From positions 1 to 10,123 of the forward strand of contig JAHFOW010000103.1 in NCBI GenBank assembly GCA_023261465.1: a DNA stretch of 10,123 bases, in the 5' to 3' direction. Below are positions 1 through 5,219 of the stretch, one piece after another. The translations under genes were made by a program, and so were the position numbers. Numbering within the stretch: position 1 is the stretch's first letter; each line of letters opens with the position of its first letter. The stretch comes from Planctomycetota bacterium. GTDB lineage: Bacteria; Planctomycetota; Brocadiia; Brocadiales; Brocadiaceae. The notes under the pieces are model-generated. The model was not told the origin of the DNA and ran no database searches. It worked only from the letters and a program-made list of their open reading frames with translations.

Positions 1-989
1 AAGCTGCATTAAGGGAAGAACGGTATCGTTTCGGCGCTTATACCCACTTTACCATTCATGAACCGCATGAACGGATGATTGCCGCTGCCCCTTATCAGGA
101 TCGGGTGGTACACCACGCCTTGTGCAATATCATCGAACCAGTTCTCGATAAAGCAATGATTTATGATTCTTATGCCTGCCGTATGGGCAAAGGCAGTCAT
201 CGGGCGATTCAGCGCGCGCAGAAGTTTTTGAGGGTAAACTCCTGGGTTTTAAAATTGGATATGAGGAAGTACTTCTTTACCATAGACCATGAAATCCTTA
301 AACAAGACCTGTGGAGAAAAATAAGTGACCCCAGGATAATGAACCTGATTGGGCAGATATTGGCTACCTATAACAGTCATAGAGAATACCATTTCTTATT
401 CGGAAATGAATCAACAGCGGATGTGAATCGTCAGATAGGCCTTCCCATAGGCAATTTAACCAGCCAATTGTTTGCCAACTATTTTTTGACTCCTATGGAT
501 CGTTACATTAAAGAAGAATTAAAGTTCGTGCATTATGTGCGCTACATGGACGATGCCCTCCTTTTCGCACAGGATAAGCAGGCGCTGGCAAATGCAAAGG
601 TAAAAATTCGCTCATTTCTCGAAACGCGCAGGCTCAAACTCCATGAGTTGAAAAGCCAGGTTTTTCCCGCAAGGCATGGGGTGCGTTTTTTAGGTTTTCA
701 TATCTATCCCAATAAACTGAAGATTTTACGTTCCAATTTGCAACGCTTCAAAAAGAGAATGAAGACAAAAAGCTGGTGTTATCGGCAAGAGGGCATTCCC
801 TGGGAAAATGTCCTGCTATCCTTAAATGCATGGTTGGGGTTTGCGGATAAACAGAAAAACCGTCAAATCATCAATGAGATTTTATCGCATATAAAGTTCA
901 GCCATCCTGCGTGTGGCAAGGCATTTAATTTCTGGATTCCCCAAAAAATAAAAAATATTAGAGACAGGCGCTATAGTGTTCCCCTGTAA
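1..989 (+). CDS. DGR-type reverse transcriptase (5' end outside window)
   Basis: RNA-directed DNA polymerase of the diversity-generating retroelement class. It should copy the adjacent template repeat into adenine-mutagenised cDNA that replaces the variable repeat of a target gene. The frame is open from base 3 and already reads as RT sequence (RFGAYTHFTIHEPHER) before the first ATG at 75, so the true start lies left of the window. Conserved blocks in order: RVVHHALC and YDSYACRMGKG; LKLDMRKYF with a catalytic Asp at 258-260; GLPIGNLTSQ within 435-467; YVRYMDD with YMDD at 543-554; and GVRFLGFHIY. The SQ ending of the fourth block, in place of the QGxxxSP form of group II intron and retron enzymes, is typical of DGR RTs. 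No maturase or HNH domain follows. The C-terminus (RDRRYSVPL) sits on a 12-base repeat seen again at the TR edge and may have been altered. RT identity is certain; DGR assignment is strong because of the TR downstream. Confidence 0.92.
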   Translation, partial: AALREERYRFGAYTHFTIHEPHERMIAAAPYQDRVVHHALCNIIEPVLDKAMIYDSYACRMGKGSHRAIQRAQKFLRVNSWVLKLDMRKYFFTIDHEILKQDLWRKISDPRIMNLIGQILATYNSHREYHFLFGNESTADVNRQIGLPIGNLTSQLFANYFLTPMDRYIKEELKFVHYVRYMDDALLFAQDKQALANAKVKIRSFLETRRLKLHELKSQVFPARHGVRFLGFHIYPNKLKILRSNLQRFKKRMKTKSWCYRQEGIPWENVLLSLNAWLGFADKQKNRQIINEILSHIKFSHPACGKAFNFWIPQKIKNIRDRRYSVPL

Positions 990-1016
990 AAACATTTTTT
1001 TGGGCAAGTTTTTCAC

Positions 1017-1057
1017 AACCCCCTTCACCCCCTTTTTTAAAGGGGACTTGGTTGGGG
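1017..1057. repeat. Pyrimidine/purine palindromic repeat between RT and TR
   Basis: A nested inverted repeat. The inner arms CCCCTTT (1029-1035) and AAAGGGG (1039-1045) flank a TTT loop, and the outer arms AACC (1017-1020) and GGTT (1050-1053) are less perfect. It resembles short dispersed palindromes common in intergenic DNA of many bacteria. It lies within the 82 bases bounded by two copies of GACAGGCGCTAT (963-974 and 1057-1068), so it may have been inserted between the RT and the template repeat. It could also act as a weak hairpin in the RT-TR transcript. Confidence 0.6.
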
Positions 1058-1061
1058 ACAG

Positions 1062-1187
1062 GCGCTATTTAATAGCCGTGTCGTTCGCGGCGGCTCTTGG
1101 AACAATAAACCGAAGAACGTCCGTGCGGCTAATCGCAACAACGAAACTCCCGGTAATTCGAACAACAACATCGGTTTTCGCTTGTCG
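1062..1187 (+). repeat. DGR template repeat (TR)
   Basis: A non-coding template with protein-like content. In the frame starting at 1077 it reads RVVRGGSWNN, then KPKNVRAANRNNETPGN and SNNNIGFRLSKT. This is the C-terminal signature of formylglycine-generating-enzyme/C-type-lectin domains that serve as DGR variable regions. The frame opens after a stop at 1038-1040 with no ATG before the motif, as expected for a template rather than a gene. Bases 1101-1170 contain 29 adenines out of 70. Ten Asn codons are present, seven of them AAC, the codon whose adenine mutagenesis gives many residues and no stop. The RT gene lies directly upstream on the same strand. Outer boundaries are estimates, because the matching variable repeat is not in the window. 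The GC-richer end near 1171-1187 would hold the IMH*-like segment. Confidence 0.85.
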
Positions 1188-1206
1188 AAGACTTTTTTTG
1201 CCAGAG

Positions 1207-1230
1207 TCTTTTCTTCTACGGAAGAAAAGA
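1207..1230 (+). other. Perfect 10-bp hairpin with TACG loop after the TR
   Basis: Arms TCTTTTCTTC (1207-1216) and GAAGAAAAGA (1221-1230) pair perfectly around a TACG loop. In RNA this makes a C(UACG)G tetraloop, a known stable class. In studied DGRs a short-stem, 4-base-loop hairpin follows the variable repeat, and an RNA spacer after the TR is needed for cDNA synthesis; this element could correspond to either. The lower left arm (1207-1210) can alternatively pair within AAGACT (1188-1193)/AGTCTT (1205-1210), so two folds compete. The structure is seen directly; its role is inferred. Confidence 0.7.
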
Positions 1231-1257
1231 GTGAGCGTAAAAGTCCACGCCTGTTCC

Positions 1258-1280
1258 TGCCCGATTTAAAATATCGGGCA
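1258..1280 (+). other. 8-bp hairpin in the TR downstream spacer
   Basis: TGCCCGAT (1258-1265) and ATCGGGCA (1273-1280) are perfect inverted copies around a 7-base AT-only loop. This is the second of three hairpins after the template repeat. Together they give the RT-TR transcript a structured 3' tail. No T-tract follows, so it is unlikely to be the terminator. Confidence 0.6.
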
Positions 1281-1290
1281 AAGAGGTAAG

Positions 1291-1335
1291 AAATCCCGGT
1301 ATTGAGTAGAATGTTTCGAAAGATACCGGGATTTT
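1291..1335 (+). terminator. Putative terminator of the RT-TR transcript
   Basis: A perfect 12-bp inverted repeat, AAATCCCGGTAT (1291-1302) and ATACCGGGATTT (1323-1334), encloses a 20-base loop and ends in a short T run with ATTTTAATTA. The loop is longer and the T-tract shorter than in a classic intrinsic terminator. Position after the TR and before the convergent hemerythrin gene fits transcript termination or 3'-end protection. Confidence 0.55.
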
Positions 1336-1340
1336 AATTA

Positions 1341-1538
1341 TGGTAGATACACTTGGGGAAGTCCTGTCCACCCCCCGAACCCCCGCCAGCGGGGGACAAG
1401 TAGAGACGACCCGGCGGGGCGTCTGTGCCAGAACAAGGGGTTGACGGCATTTATAGATTCTTAACTTAACACGTATGGAATTTAGGGATGTGTGATGTCT
1501 CTTTAAATAAAAAAAGTAGCCGAATGCCTGATTTTAAA
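1341..1538. other. Intergenic stretch with GC-rich inverted repeats
   Basis: No convincing reading frame is present. It holds two GC-rich inverted repeats: CCCCCGC/GCGGGGG at 1380-1386 and 1389-1395, and AGACG.CCC/GGG.CGTCT at 1404-1424. The sequence after 1440 is AT-rich. It separates the + strand retroelement from the minus-strand hemerythrin gene. The repeats look like dispersed genomic elements, but no second copy is in the window. Confidence 0.5.
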
Positions 1539-1543
1539 TCAGG
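1511..1543 (-). terminator. Palindrome with T-tract at the hemerythrin gene end
   Basis: CCTGATTT (1527-1534) and AAATCAGG (1536-1543) form a perfect inverted repeat spanning the stop codon of the minus-strand gene. Read on the minus strand, a run of seven T follows after a short spacer containing GCATTCGGC. That spacing is longer than in a standard terminator. The core AGGCATTCGGC with its T-run recurs at 2302-2325 beyond the end of ispD, which supports a shared 3'-end function. Confidence 0.4.
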
Positions 1544-2207
1544 GGCAGTTTTCTAATTGTTTTTCAAGCTCACCCAGCATGGTTAAATACTTTTCGTGGA
1601 TGCCATCATGGATTTTCTTCTGTTCAATGGATTCAAATTTACCTATTAATAATTTTTGTTCATCACTCGTCAGCACTTTGTTTATCCAGGGAAAAAGAAC
1701 CTTTTCCTCAGTTTGTAAATGCTTTTTCGTATGCTTGACGTATGAGTAAGCAATATTCGTAATCTTCTTTTTGGCCTTTTTGCCCTGAATGAAATTCTCG
1801 AGTGATGCCGTTAAGTCTCTTATCATGTCACGTGAGGAGACATGTTCCATGAGTAGCCGTCCCAAAAAGTGTTTCTTGTTGCTATCTGCTTTGTCTTTTA
1901 ACATGGGGAATAATATTTTGTCTTCCTTTTCCTGGTGGCACTTGTCGTTAAGTTCACCGACAACCTCTATTATTTTACTGAACGTCTCTTTGGGAATAGG
2001 CATACCCTCATCAAGGCAGTGTGACGCCTTTTCTAATACTTGCAATGCCCTGGTTGTATTCCCGAATTCCTGGACTAATATGTCGGTAGCATATTGATTT
2101 TGCGGCGCAACGGTTTTGGCATCCTGATACGTATTGTTATTTGTTGAAGTGCAGGCAGAAATGTACACGCAGGAAAAAATGATGAATGCTCGTATGGTTT
2201 TTTTCAT
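1539..2207 (-). CDS. Hemerythrin-like (HHE) domain lipoprotein
   Basis: A 222-residue predicted lipoprotein. The N-terminus MKKTIRAFIIFSCVYISAC has a charged start, a hydrophobic stretch and a lipobox I16-S17-A18 before Cys19, so it is probably exported and lipid-anchored. Residues about 40-200 match the HHE cation-binding fold, a four-helix bundle holding a di-iron site in known members. Seen ligand-type residues include H91 and E95 in CHQEKEDKILFP, H122 in MEHVSSRD, and H159, H163 and E167/E168 in HTKKHLQTEEKVLFP. The first helix normally carries an EH pair; here it reads QEFGNTT with Phe48 where the His is expected. The site may therefore hold metal differently, or the protein may have another role. 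Oxygen, NO or iron sensing or storage are family possibilities only. No clear Shine-Dalgarno precedes the ATG. It is followed by a palindrome at 1511-1543. Confidence 0.82.
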   Translation of the reverse strand: MKKTIRAFIIFSCVYISACTSTNNNTYQDAKTVAPQNQYATDILVQEFGNTTRALQVLEKASHCLDEGMPIPKETFSKIIEVVGELNDKCHQEKEDKILFPMLKDKADSNKKHFLGRLLMEHVSSRDMIRDLTASLENFIQGKKAKKKITNIAYSYVKHTKKHLQTEEKVLFPWINKVLTSDEQKLLIGKFESIEQKKIHDGIHEKYLTMLGELEKQLENCP

Positions 2208-2224
2208 AGTTTAATGTTTAGAAA

Positions 2225-2297
2225 TTTCAATGTTTGTTGTAGGGCAACCCTTTAGGGTTGCACGTGGCAAGGCTAAAGCCTCGCCCTACGTGTGATT
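2225..2297. repeat. REP/MITE-like palindromic element, copy 1
   Basis: Outer arms GTAGGGC (2239-2245) and GCCCTAC (2283-2289) enclose two inner hairpins: GCAACCCT/AGGGTTGC (2244-2261) and AGGCT/AGCCT (2270-2281). The result is a cloverleaf-like fold. The left flank AATTTCAATGT and right flank CCCTACGTGTGA recur around copy 2. It lies between ispD and the hemerythrin gene and might act as a bidirectional transcription barrier. Confidence 0.7.
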
Positions 2298-2301
2298 GAG
2301 A

Positions 2302-2325
2302 AAAAAGTTGCCGAATGCCTAATTT
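2302..2325 (-). repeat. Second copy of the 24-base T-tract element
   Basis: This stretch matches 1511-1534 at 22 of 24 positions and shares the core GCCGAATGCCT with the adjacent run of A (T on the minus strand). Both copies lie downstream of minus-strand genes, here about 90 bases after the ispD stop. A 3'-processing or termination element, or a remnant of a dispersed repeat, would fit. Confidence 0.5.
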
Positions 2326-2336
2326 AATGCTAAGGA

Positions 2337-2388
2337 ATTTCAATGTCGTTTGTAGGGGCGTATTGCAATACGCCCCTACGAGTGAACG
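2337..2388. repeat. REP/MITE-like palindromic element, copy 2
   Basis: A perfect 28-base palindrome at 2352-2379 is centred on TTGCAA, with arms beginning GTAGGGGCGTATTG. It is flanked on the left by AATTTCAATGT and on the right by CCCTACGAGTGA, matching the flanks of copy 1 but with a simpler interior. It begins about 24 bases downstream of the ispD stop and may double as a terminator for the housekeeping cluster. Confidence 0.75.
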
Positions 2389-2411
2389 TGGAAACGAAGC
2401 CGCCTTTAGGC

Positions 2412-3104
2412 CTAATTTACCCAACGTAAAAGCAAGGCCTCTGCAAGGCGAATATCTTCGGGCGTCGTAATTTTAATATTTTCGTCTGTACCTGGCACAA
2501 TGCAAACAGGATAACCCGCTTTTTCTGCCATCTCGGCATCGTCGGTAAATTCCCTGCCGGTGTTTTTAAATTGTTCAAATACCTTTACAATTAAATCCCT
2601 TTTAAATCCTTGTGGCGTTTGAGCCATCCAGAGACTGCTTCTGGGGATGGTTCGTTGAATGAACATATCCATTCCGGCCTCCTTGACCGTGGCCTTCATA
2701 GGAGCGGCAAGGATCGCAGCATGGGATTCTTCCACCTTATGTATGACTGCCTCGATGTGCTCTTTTCTTACCAGGGGTCGAACGACATCGTGGATGAGTA
2801 TAATGCCGGCATTTGGGTCAGTCTGGCAAATGCCGTTATAAACGCTATCTTGTCGTTTTTTGCCCCCGGCCACGATCTTCTTTACCCTGTAATTATCGAG
2901 TGTGGCCTGCCATTGCTCCCGCAGCGATTTTATCTCAGATTCACCGACGACAAAGATAATTTCGCTCACCAGTCCGATTTCCGAAAACCGTTCGATGGTG
3001 CGAAGAAAAATGGGCTTGCCCTGTATTTCTAAAAATGGCTTTTTAACAGGGCCGCCCATACGTAAACCAAGTCCCGCCCCGACTAAAACGGCTGATACCT
3101 TCAC
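2412..3104 (-). CDS. ispD: 2-C-methyl-D-erythritol 4-phosphate cytidylyltransferase
   Basis: A cytosolic enzyme joining CTP and 2-C-methyl-D-erythritol 4-phosphate to give CDP-ME and pyrophosphate, the third step of the MEP isoprenoid pathway. The 230-residue length is usual. Seen motifs: GAGLGLRMG (9-17), the nucleotide loop where AAGxGxRMG is common, followed by K21/K22; GGKKRQDSV (80-88); IHDVVRP (104-110), normally HDAARP; KATVKEA (137-143); QTPQGF (162-167); TDDAEM (187-192); and GTDENIKITTPED near the C-terminus. The start is GTG at 3102-3104 with GAGAGGG upstream at good spacing; this Shine-Dalgarno overlaps the end of the preceding dGTPase gene, whose stop is only 3 bases away. Translational coupling is likely. 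It is the last gene of the minus-strand cluster. Confidence 0.95.
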   Translation of the reverse strand: MKVSAVLVGAGLGLRMGGPVKKPFLEIQGKPIFLRTIERFSEIGLVSEIIFVVGESEIKSLREQWQATLDNYRVKKIVAGGKKRQDSVYNGICQTDPNAGIILIHDVVRPLVRKEHIEAVIHKVEESHAAILAAPMKATVKEAGMDMFIQRTIPRSSLWMAQTPQGFKRDLIVKVFEQFKNTGREFTDDAEMAEKAGYPVCIVPGTDENIKITTPEDIRLAEALLLRWVN

Positions 3105-3107
3105 GTT

Positions 3108-4259
3108 TTAAACCCTCTCATAAGGATAAAACAATTTCTTATATTCATCCTGTGCAAAGCGGTCGGTCATGCCGGCAATGTAATCACAAACCCCCTGATA
3201 CAGTCCCGTTTTTTCTATCCATTTCTGATAATCCAGGGGAAGCTGTTTTGGGTTTTTGACAAACGCCATAAAGAGTTCTTCAATAAAGCGCTTTGCCTTA
3301 TCGGACATTCTGGCTACACGATAATGCTGATAGACATTTTTAAAGAGAAATGCCTGCAATTTCTTTTTTTGCTCAGACAGCACAGGAGAAAAAGATATAA
3401 GCGGGTCAGGATAATTTCTCACGTCATCGACGGTTTTAATACCTTCCCGTTGAATTCTGGACATCGTGGTTTCGATAAGATCGGTGACCTCGACATTAAT
3501 TAAGGTTTTTATTGTCTGTGCAATGAGTATGTCGTGTTCCAGCGCCGCATACTTTTGTTTTACTATTTTCTGCGTTTCCTGCCATAATTCAACGGATTGT
3601 AAATCGCTGTCAGTTATGATACCCGCCTTTAAACTATCGTCGAGGTCGTGGTTGTCATACGCAATGGAATCCGCCTTATCTACGATTTGTGCTTCCAGGA
3701 GGGGCTGTTTCGTGTCGTTATATTCCTGTGAGGTGTGGCTGTTGTAAGGCGATGTATGTTTTACGATGGACTCTTTTAATTCCCATGACAGATTTAATCC
3801 CGGAAATTCGGGATATTTTTTTTCCAGGATATCGACAACGCGCAGTCCGTGAAGATTGTGCTCGAAGCCGCCATAATCTTTCATAAGCTTTTTGAGGGCG
3901 TCTTCGCCGGAATGGCCAAAGGGTGTATGTCCTAAATCGTGCGCAAGCGCTATTGCCTCAGCAAGGTCTTCGTTCAGGTTTAATACCCGTGCTATACTTC
4001 GGGCTATTTGCGATACTTCCATCGTGTGAGTGAGTCGTGTCCGGTAGTAATCCCCTTCGTGATTCACAAAAACCTGGGTTTTGTACTCAAGCCGCCTGAA
4101 GGCGGTGGAGTGGATAATGCGGTCTCTGTCCCGCTGATAGACACTCCGGTACAGGTGTTCTGCTTCGGGATATTTTCTTCCCTTTGAGTTCTGGCTCTTC
4201 ATGGCATACGGAGCGAGTTCCCTGTCTTCCCGTAACTCAATTTCTTTTCGTGTCAGCAT
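3108..4259 (-). CDS. dgt: dGTPase-like HD-domain triphosphohydrolase
   Basis: A cytosolic HD-superfamily protein of the deoxyguanosinetriphosphate triphosphohydrolase-like group. Such enzymes cleave dNTPs to deoxynucleoside and tripolyphosphate and so limit the dNTP pool. From the chosen start it has 383 residues. HD-type metal ligands visible: H78 in RLTHTMEV, H107-D108 in ALAHDLGHTPFGH, and D197 in DKADSIAYDNHDLDD. The N-terminus MLTRKEIELRE...LAPYAMKS matches the usual family start, which is why the ATG at 4257-4259 is preferred. An ATG at 4362-4364 would add 35 residues of unlikely composition and overlap the HIT gene by 29 bases. That extra stretch contains CACAGAT-like repeats and is probably spacer. 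The stop is 3 bases before ispD. Exact nucleotide preference cannot be read from sequence. Confidence 0.92.
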   Translation of the reverse strand: MLTRKEIELREDRELAPYAMKSQNSKGRKYPEAEHLYRSVYQRDRDRIIHSTAFRRLEYKTQVFVNHEGDYYRTRLTHTMEVSQIARSIARVLNLNEDLAEAIALAHDLGHTPFGHSGEDALKKLMKDYGGFEHNLHGLRVVDILEKKYPEFPGLNLSWELKESIVKHTSPYNSHTSQEYNDTKQPLLEAQIVDKADSIAYDNHDLDDSLKAGIITDSDLQSVELWQETQKIVKQKYAALEHDILIAQTIKTLINVEVTDLIETTMSRIQREGIKTVDDVRNYPDPLISFSPVLSEQKKKLQAFLFKNVYQHYRVARMSDKAKRFIEELFMAFVKNPKQLPLDYQKWIEKTGLYQGVCDYIAGMTDRFAQDEYKKLFYPYERV

Positions 4260-4282
4260 AACGGCAACCACCGATTGTTTGT

Positions 4283-4309
4283 CATCTGTGCCATCTGCGA
4301 AATCTGTGG
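4283..4309. repeat. Short degenerate ATCTGTG/ATCTGCG repeat
   Basis: Three near-copies of the 7-mer ATCTGYG occur in a row, reading CACAGAT/CGCAGAT on the minus strand. They lie between the HIT stop and the preferred dGTPase start. Similar CACAGATT-type tandem units occur in intergenic DNA of many bacteria. This supports treating 4260-4335 as spacer rather than coding sequence. Confidence 0.5.
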
Positions 4310-4335
4310 TTTCTGGTTTTTTATGAACTTGGAAT

Positions 4336-4821
4336 TCATATATGCAGATGTTTTTTGAATTCACTATAAAGGTCTTCCAGGGATTGGGGAATAACCTTTA
4401 TGTCTGAAATGACCGGCATGAAATTTGTGTCGCCATTCCACCGGGGTACGATATGAAAATGAAAATGGCCGATAAGCCCTGCTCCGGCTGATTTTCCCAG
4501 ATTTACGCCGAGATTAAAGCCCTCTGGTTTCATTATCTTCATGAGATATTCCTTCATATCTCTGGTAACTTGCATAATTTCGAGCATTTCCTGATCGGTA
4601 AGGTCGGAAATATCCGCCTTATGTTTATTGGGCGCAATCATAATATGGCCGCTGTTATAAGGGTATTTGTTCAGGATACAAAAGCACTCTTTTGCCCGGT
4701 GAATAACAAGATGTTTTTCATCCATATTATTCTGAACGGCGTTACAGAGAAAACAACCTTCTTCTTTTGAGTGGTCCTGTATGTAAGCGATACGCCATGG
4801 CGCCCAGATGTTATGTATCAT
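4336..4821 (-). CDS. HIT-family nucleotide hydrolase/transferase
   Basis: A 161-residue histidine-triad protein. The triad is H119-F-H121-F-H123 in GHFHFHIVPRW, with the central His expected to carry the nucleotidyl intermediate. The N-terminus MIHNIWAPWRIAYI and the C23-x-x-C26 pair (GCFLC) match the subgroup annotated as diadenosine tetraphosphate phosphorylase or ATP adenylyltransferase-like, in which Cys pairs can bind zinc. The likely role is turnover of dinucleoside polyphosphates or AMP-linked metabolites in the cytosol; the actual substrate is not determined by sequence. It lies 42 bases after the zinc-ribbon gene and ends 76 bases before the preferred dGTPase start, within the minus-strand cluster. 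Confidence 0.9.
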   Translation of the reverse strand: MIHNIWAPWRIAYIQDHSKEEGCFLCNAVQNNMDEKHLVIHRAKECFCILNKYPYNSGHIMIAPNKHKADISDLTDQEMLEIMQVTRDMKEYLMKIMKPEGFNLGVNLGKSAGAGLIGHFHFHIVPRWNGDTNFMPVISDIKVIPQSLEDLYSEFKKHLHI

Positions 4822-4863
4822 GGTACATTTCCATTTATATGAAAATATTCACGTATCAATAAA

Positions 4864-5094
4864 TTATCTGCATCCGGAGCAGGTAGGGGCGGTGCAGGTG
4901 CCACAACCACCGGAACTACTGCTGGAAGAGCTGTCGCTGCTATTCCCTGTGGACATCCCGAATACAGAAAACACCTTATAGATAGAATCGCCCTGGCAGG
5001 ATGGACAAAATAATTTTTTCCTCTCTTTCGAGCTTCGGAAGTATTCATCGAACTTTGTGTTGCATTGCTTACATTGAAATTCATATATTGGCAT
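4864..5094 (-). CDS. FmdB-family zinc ribbon protein
   Basis: A 76-residue protein starting MPIYEFQCKQC, the hallmark of the FmdB/CxxC regulatory-type zinc ribbon family. Four Cys in two CxxC pairs (C8/C11 and the pair in FCPSC) would bind one zinc. The middle is followed by a Ser-rich linker (SSDSSSSSSS). The C-terminus adds CGTC and CSGC, four further Cys that are common in this family and may form a second metal or redox site. The molecular function of the family is poorly known. An AAGG motif 9 bases upstream supports the ATG. A longer frame over the same bases (4818-5084, minus) lacks family resemblance and is a shadow. Confidence 0.88.
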   Translation of the reverse strand: MPIYEFQCKQCNTKFDEYFRSSKERKKLFCPSCQGDSIYKVFSVFGMSTGNSSDSSSSSSSGGCGTCTAPTCSGCR

Positions 5095-5219
5095 AGGGTT
5101 ATACCTTAGTTTTGTGGTTTTATAGCATGAGCATAAAAGTTTCTTCGTTTGATTTTACATCCATACCGTCAAATTGTTGTGTAATTTTAACGGCGTCTGT
5201 TGGCTAATTCAAGAGCCTT

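Noticed and set aside
1..989. Group II intron or retron reverse transcriptase
   Set aside because: There is no maturase or HNH domain downstream, no intron-like RNA domains, and the fourth motif ends in SQ. The adjacent adenine-rich TR fits a DGR instead.
976..1269. 97-residue + strand reading frame after the RT
   Set aside because: It covers the palindrome and the TR in the wrong frame. The lectin-like signature lies in another frame, and this product resembles no family.
1441..1469. Promoter at TTGACG after the GC-rich repeats
   Set aside because: TTGACG is a good -35, but no -10-like hexamer lies 16-18 bases downstream, and no + strand gene follows.
2227..2424. 65-residue minus-strand frame after ispD
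   Set aside because: It is made almost entirely of the two palindromic repeats and has no family resemblance.
4260..4364. 35-residue N-terminal extension of the dGTPase
   Set aside because: It overlaps the HIT gene, contains CACAGAT-type repeats and precedes the family-typical start MLTRKE. The internal ATG at 4257-4259 is preferred.
4818..5084. 88-residue minus-strand frame overlapping the zinc-ribbon gene
   Set aside because: It is the same DNA in another frame. Only the 4864-5094 frame shows the FmdB start MPIYEFQC and paired CxxC motifs.
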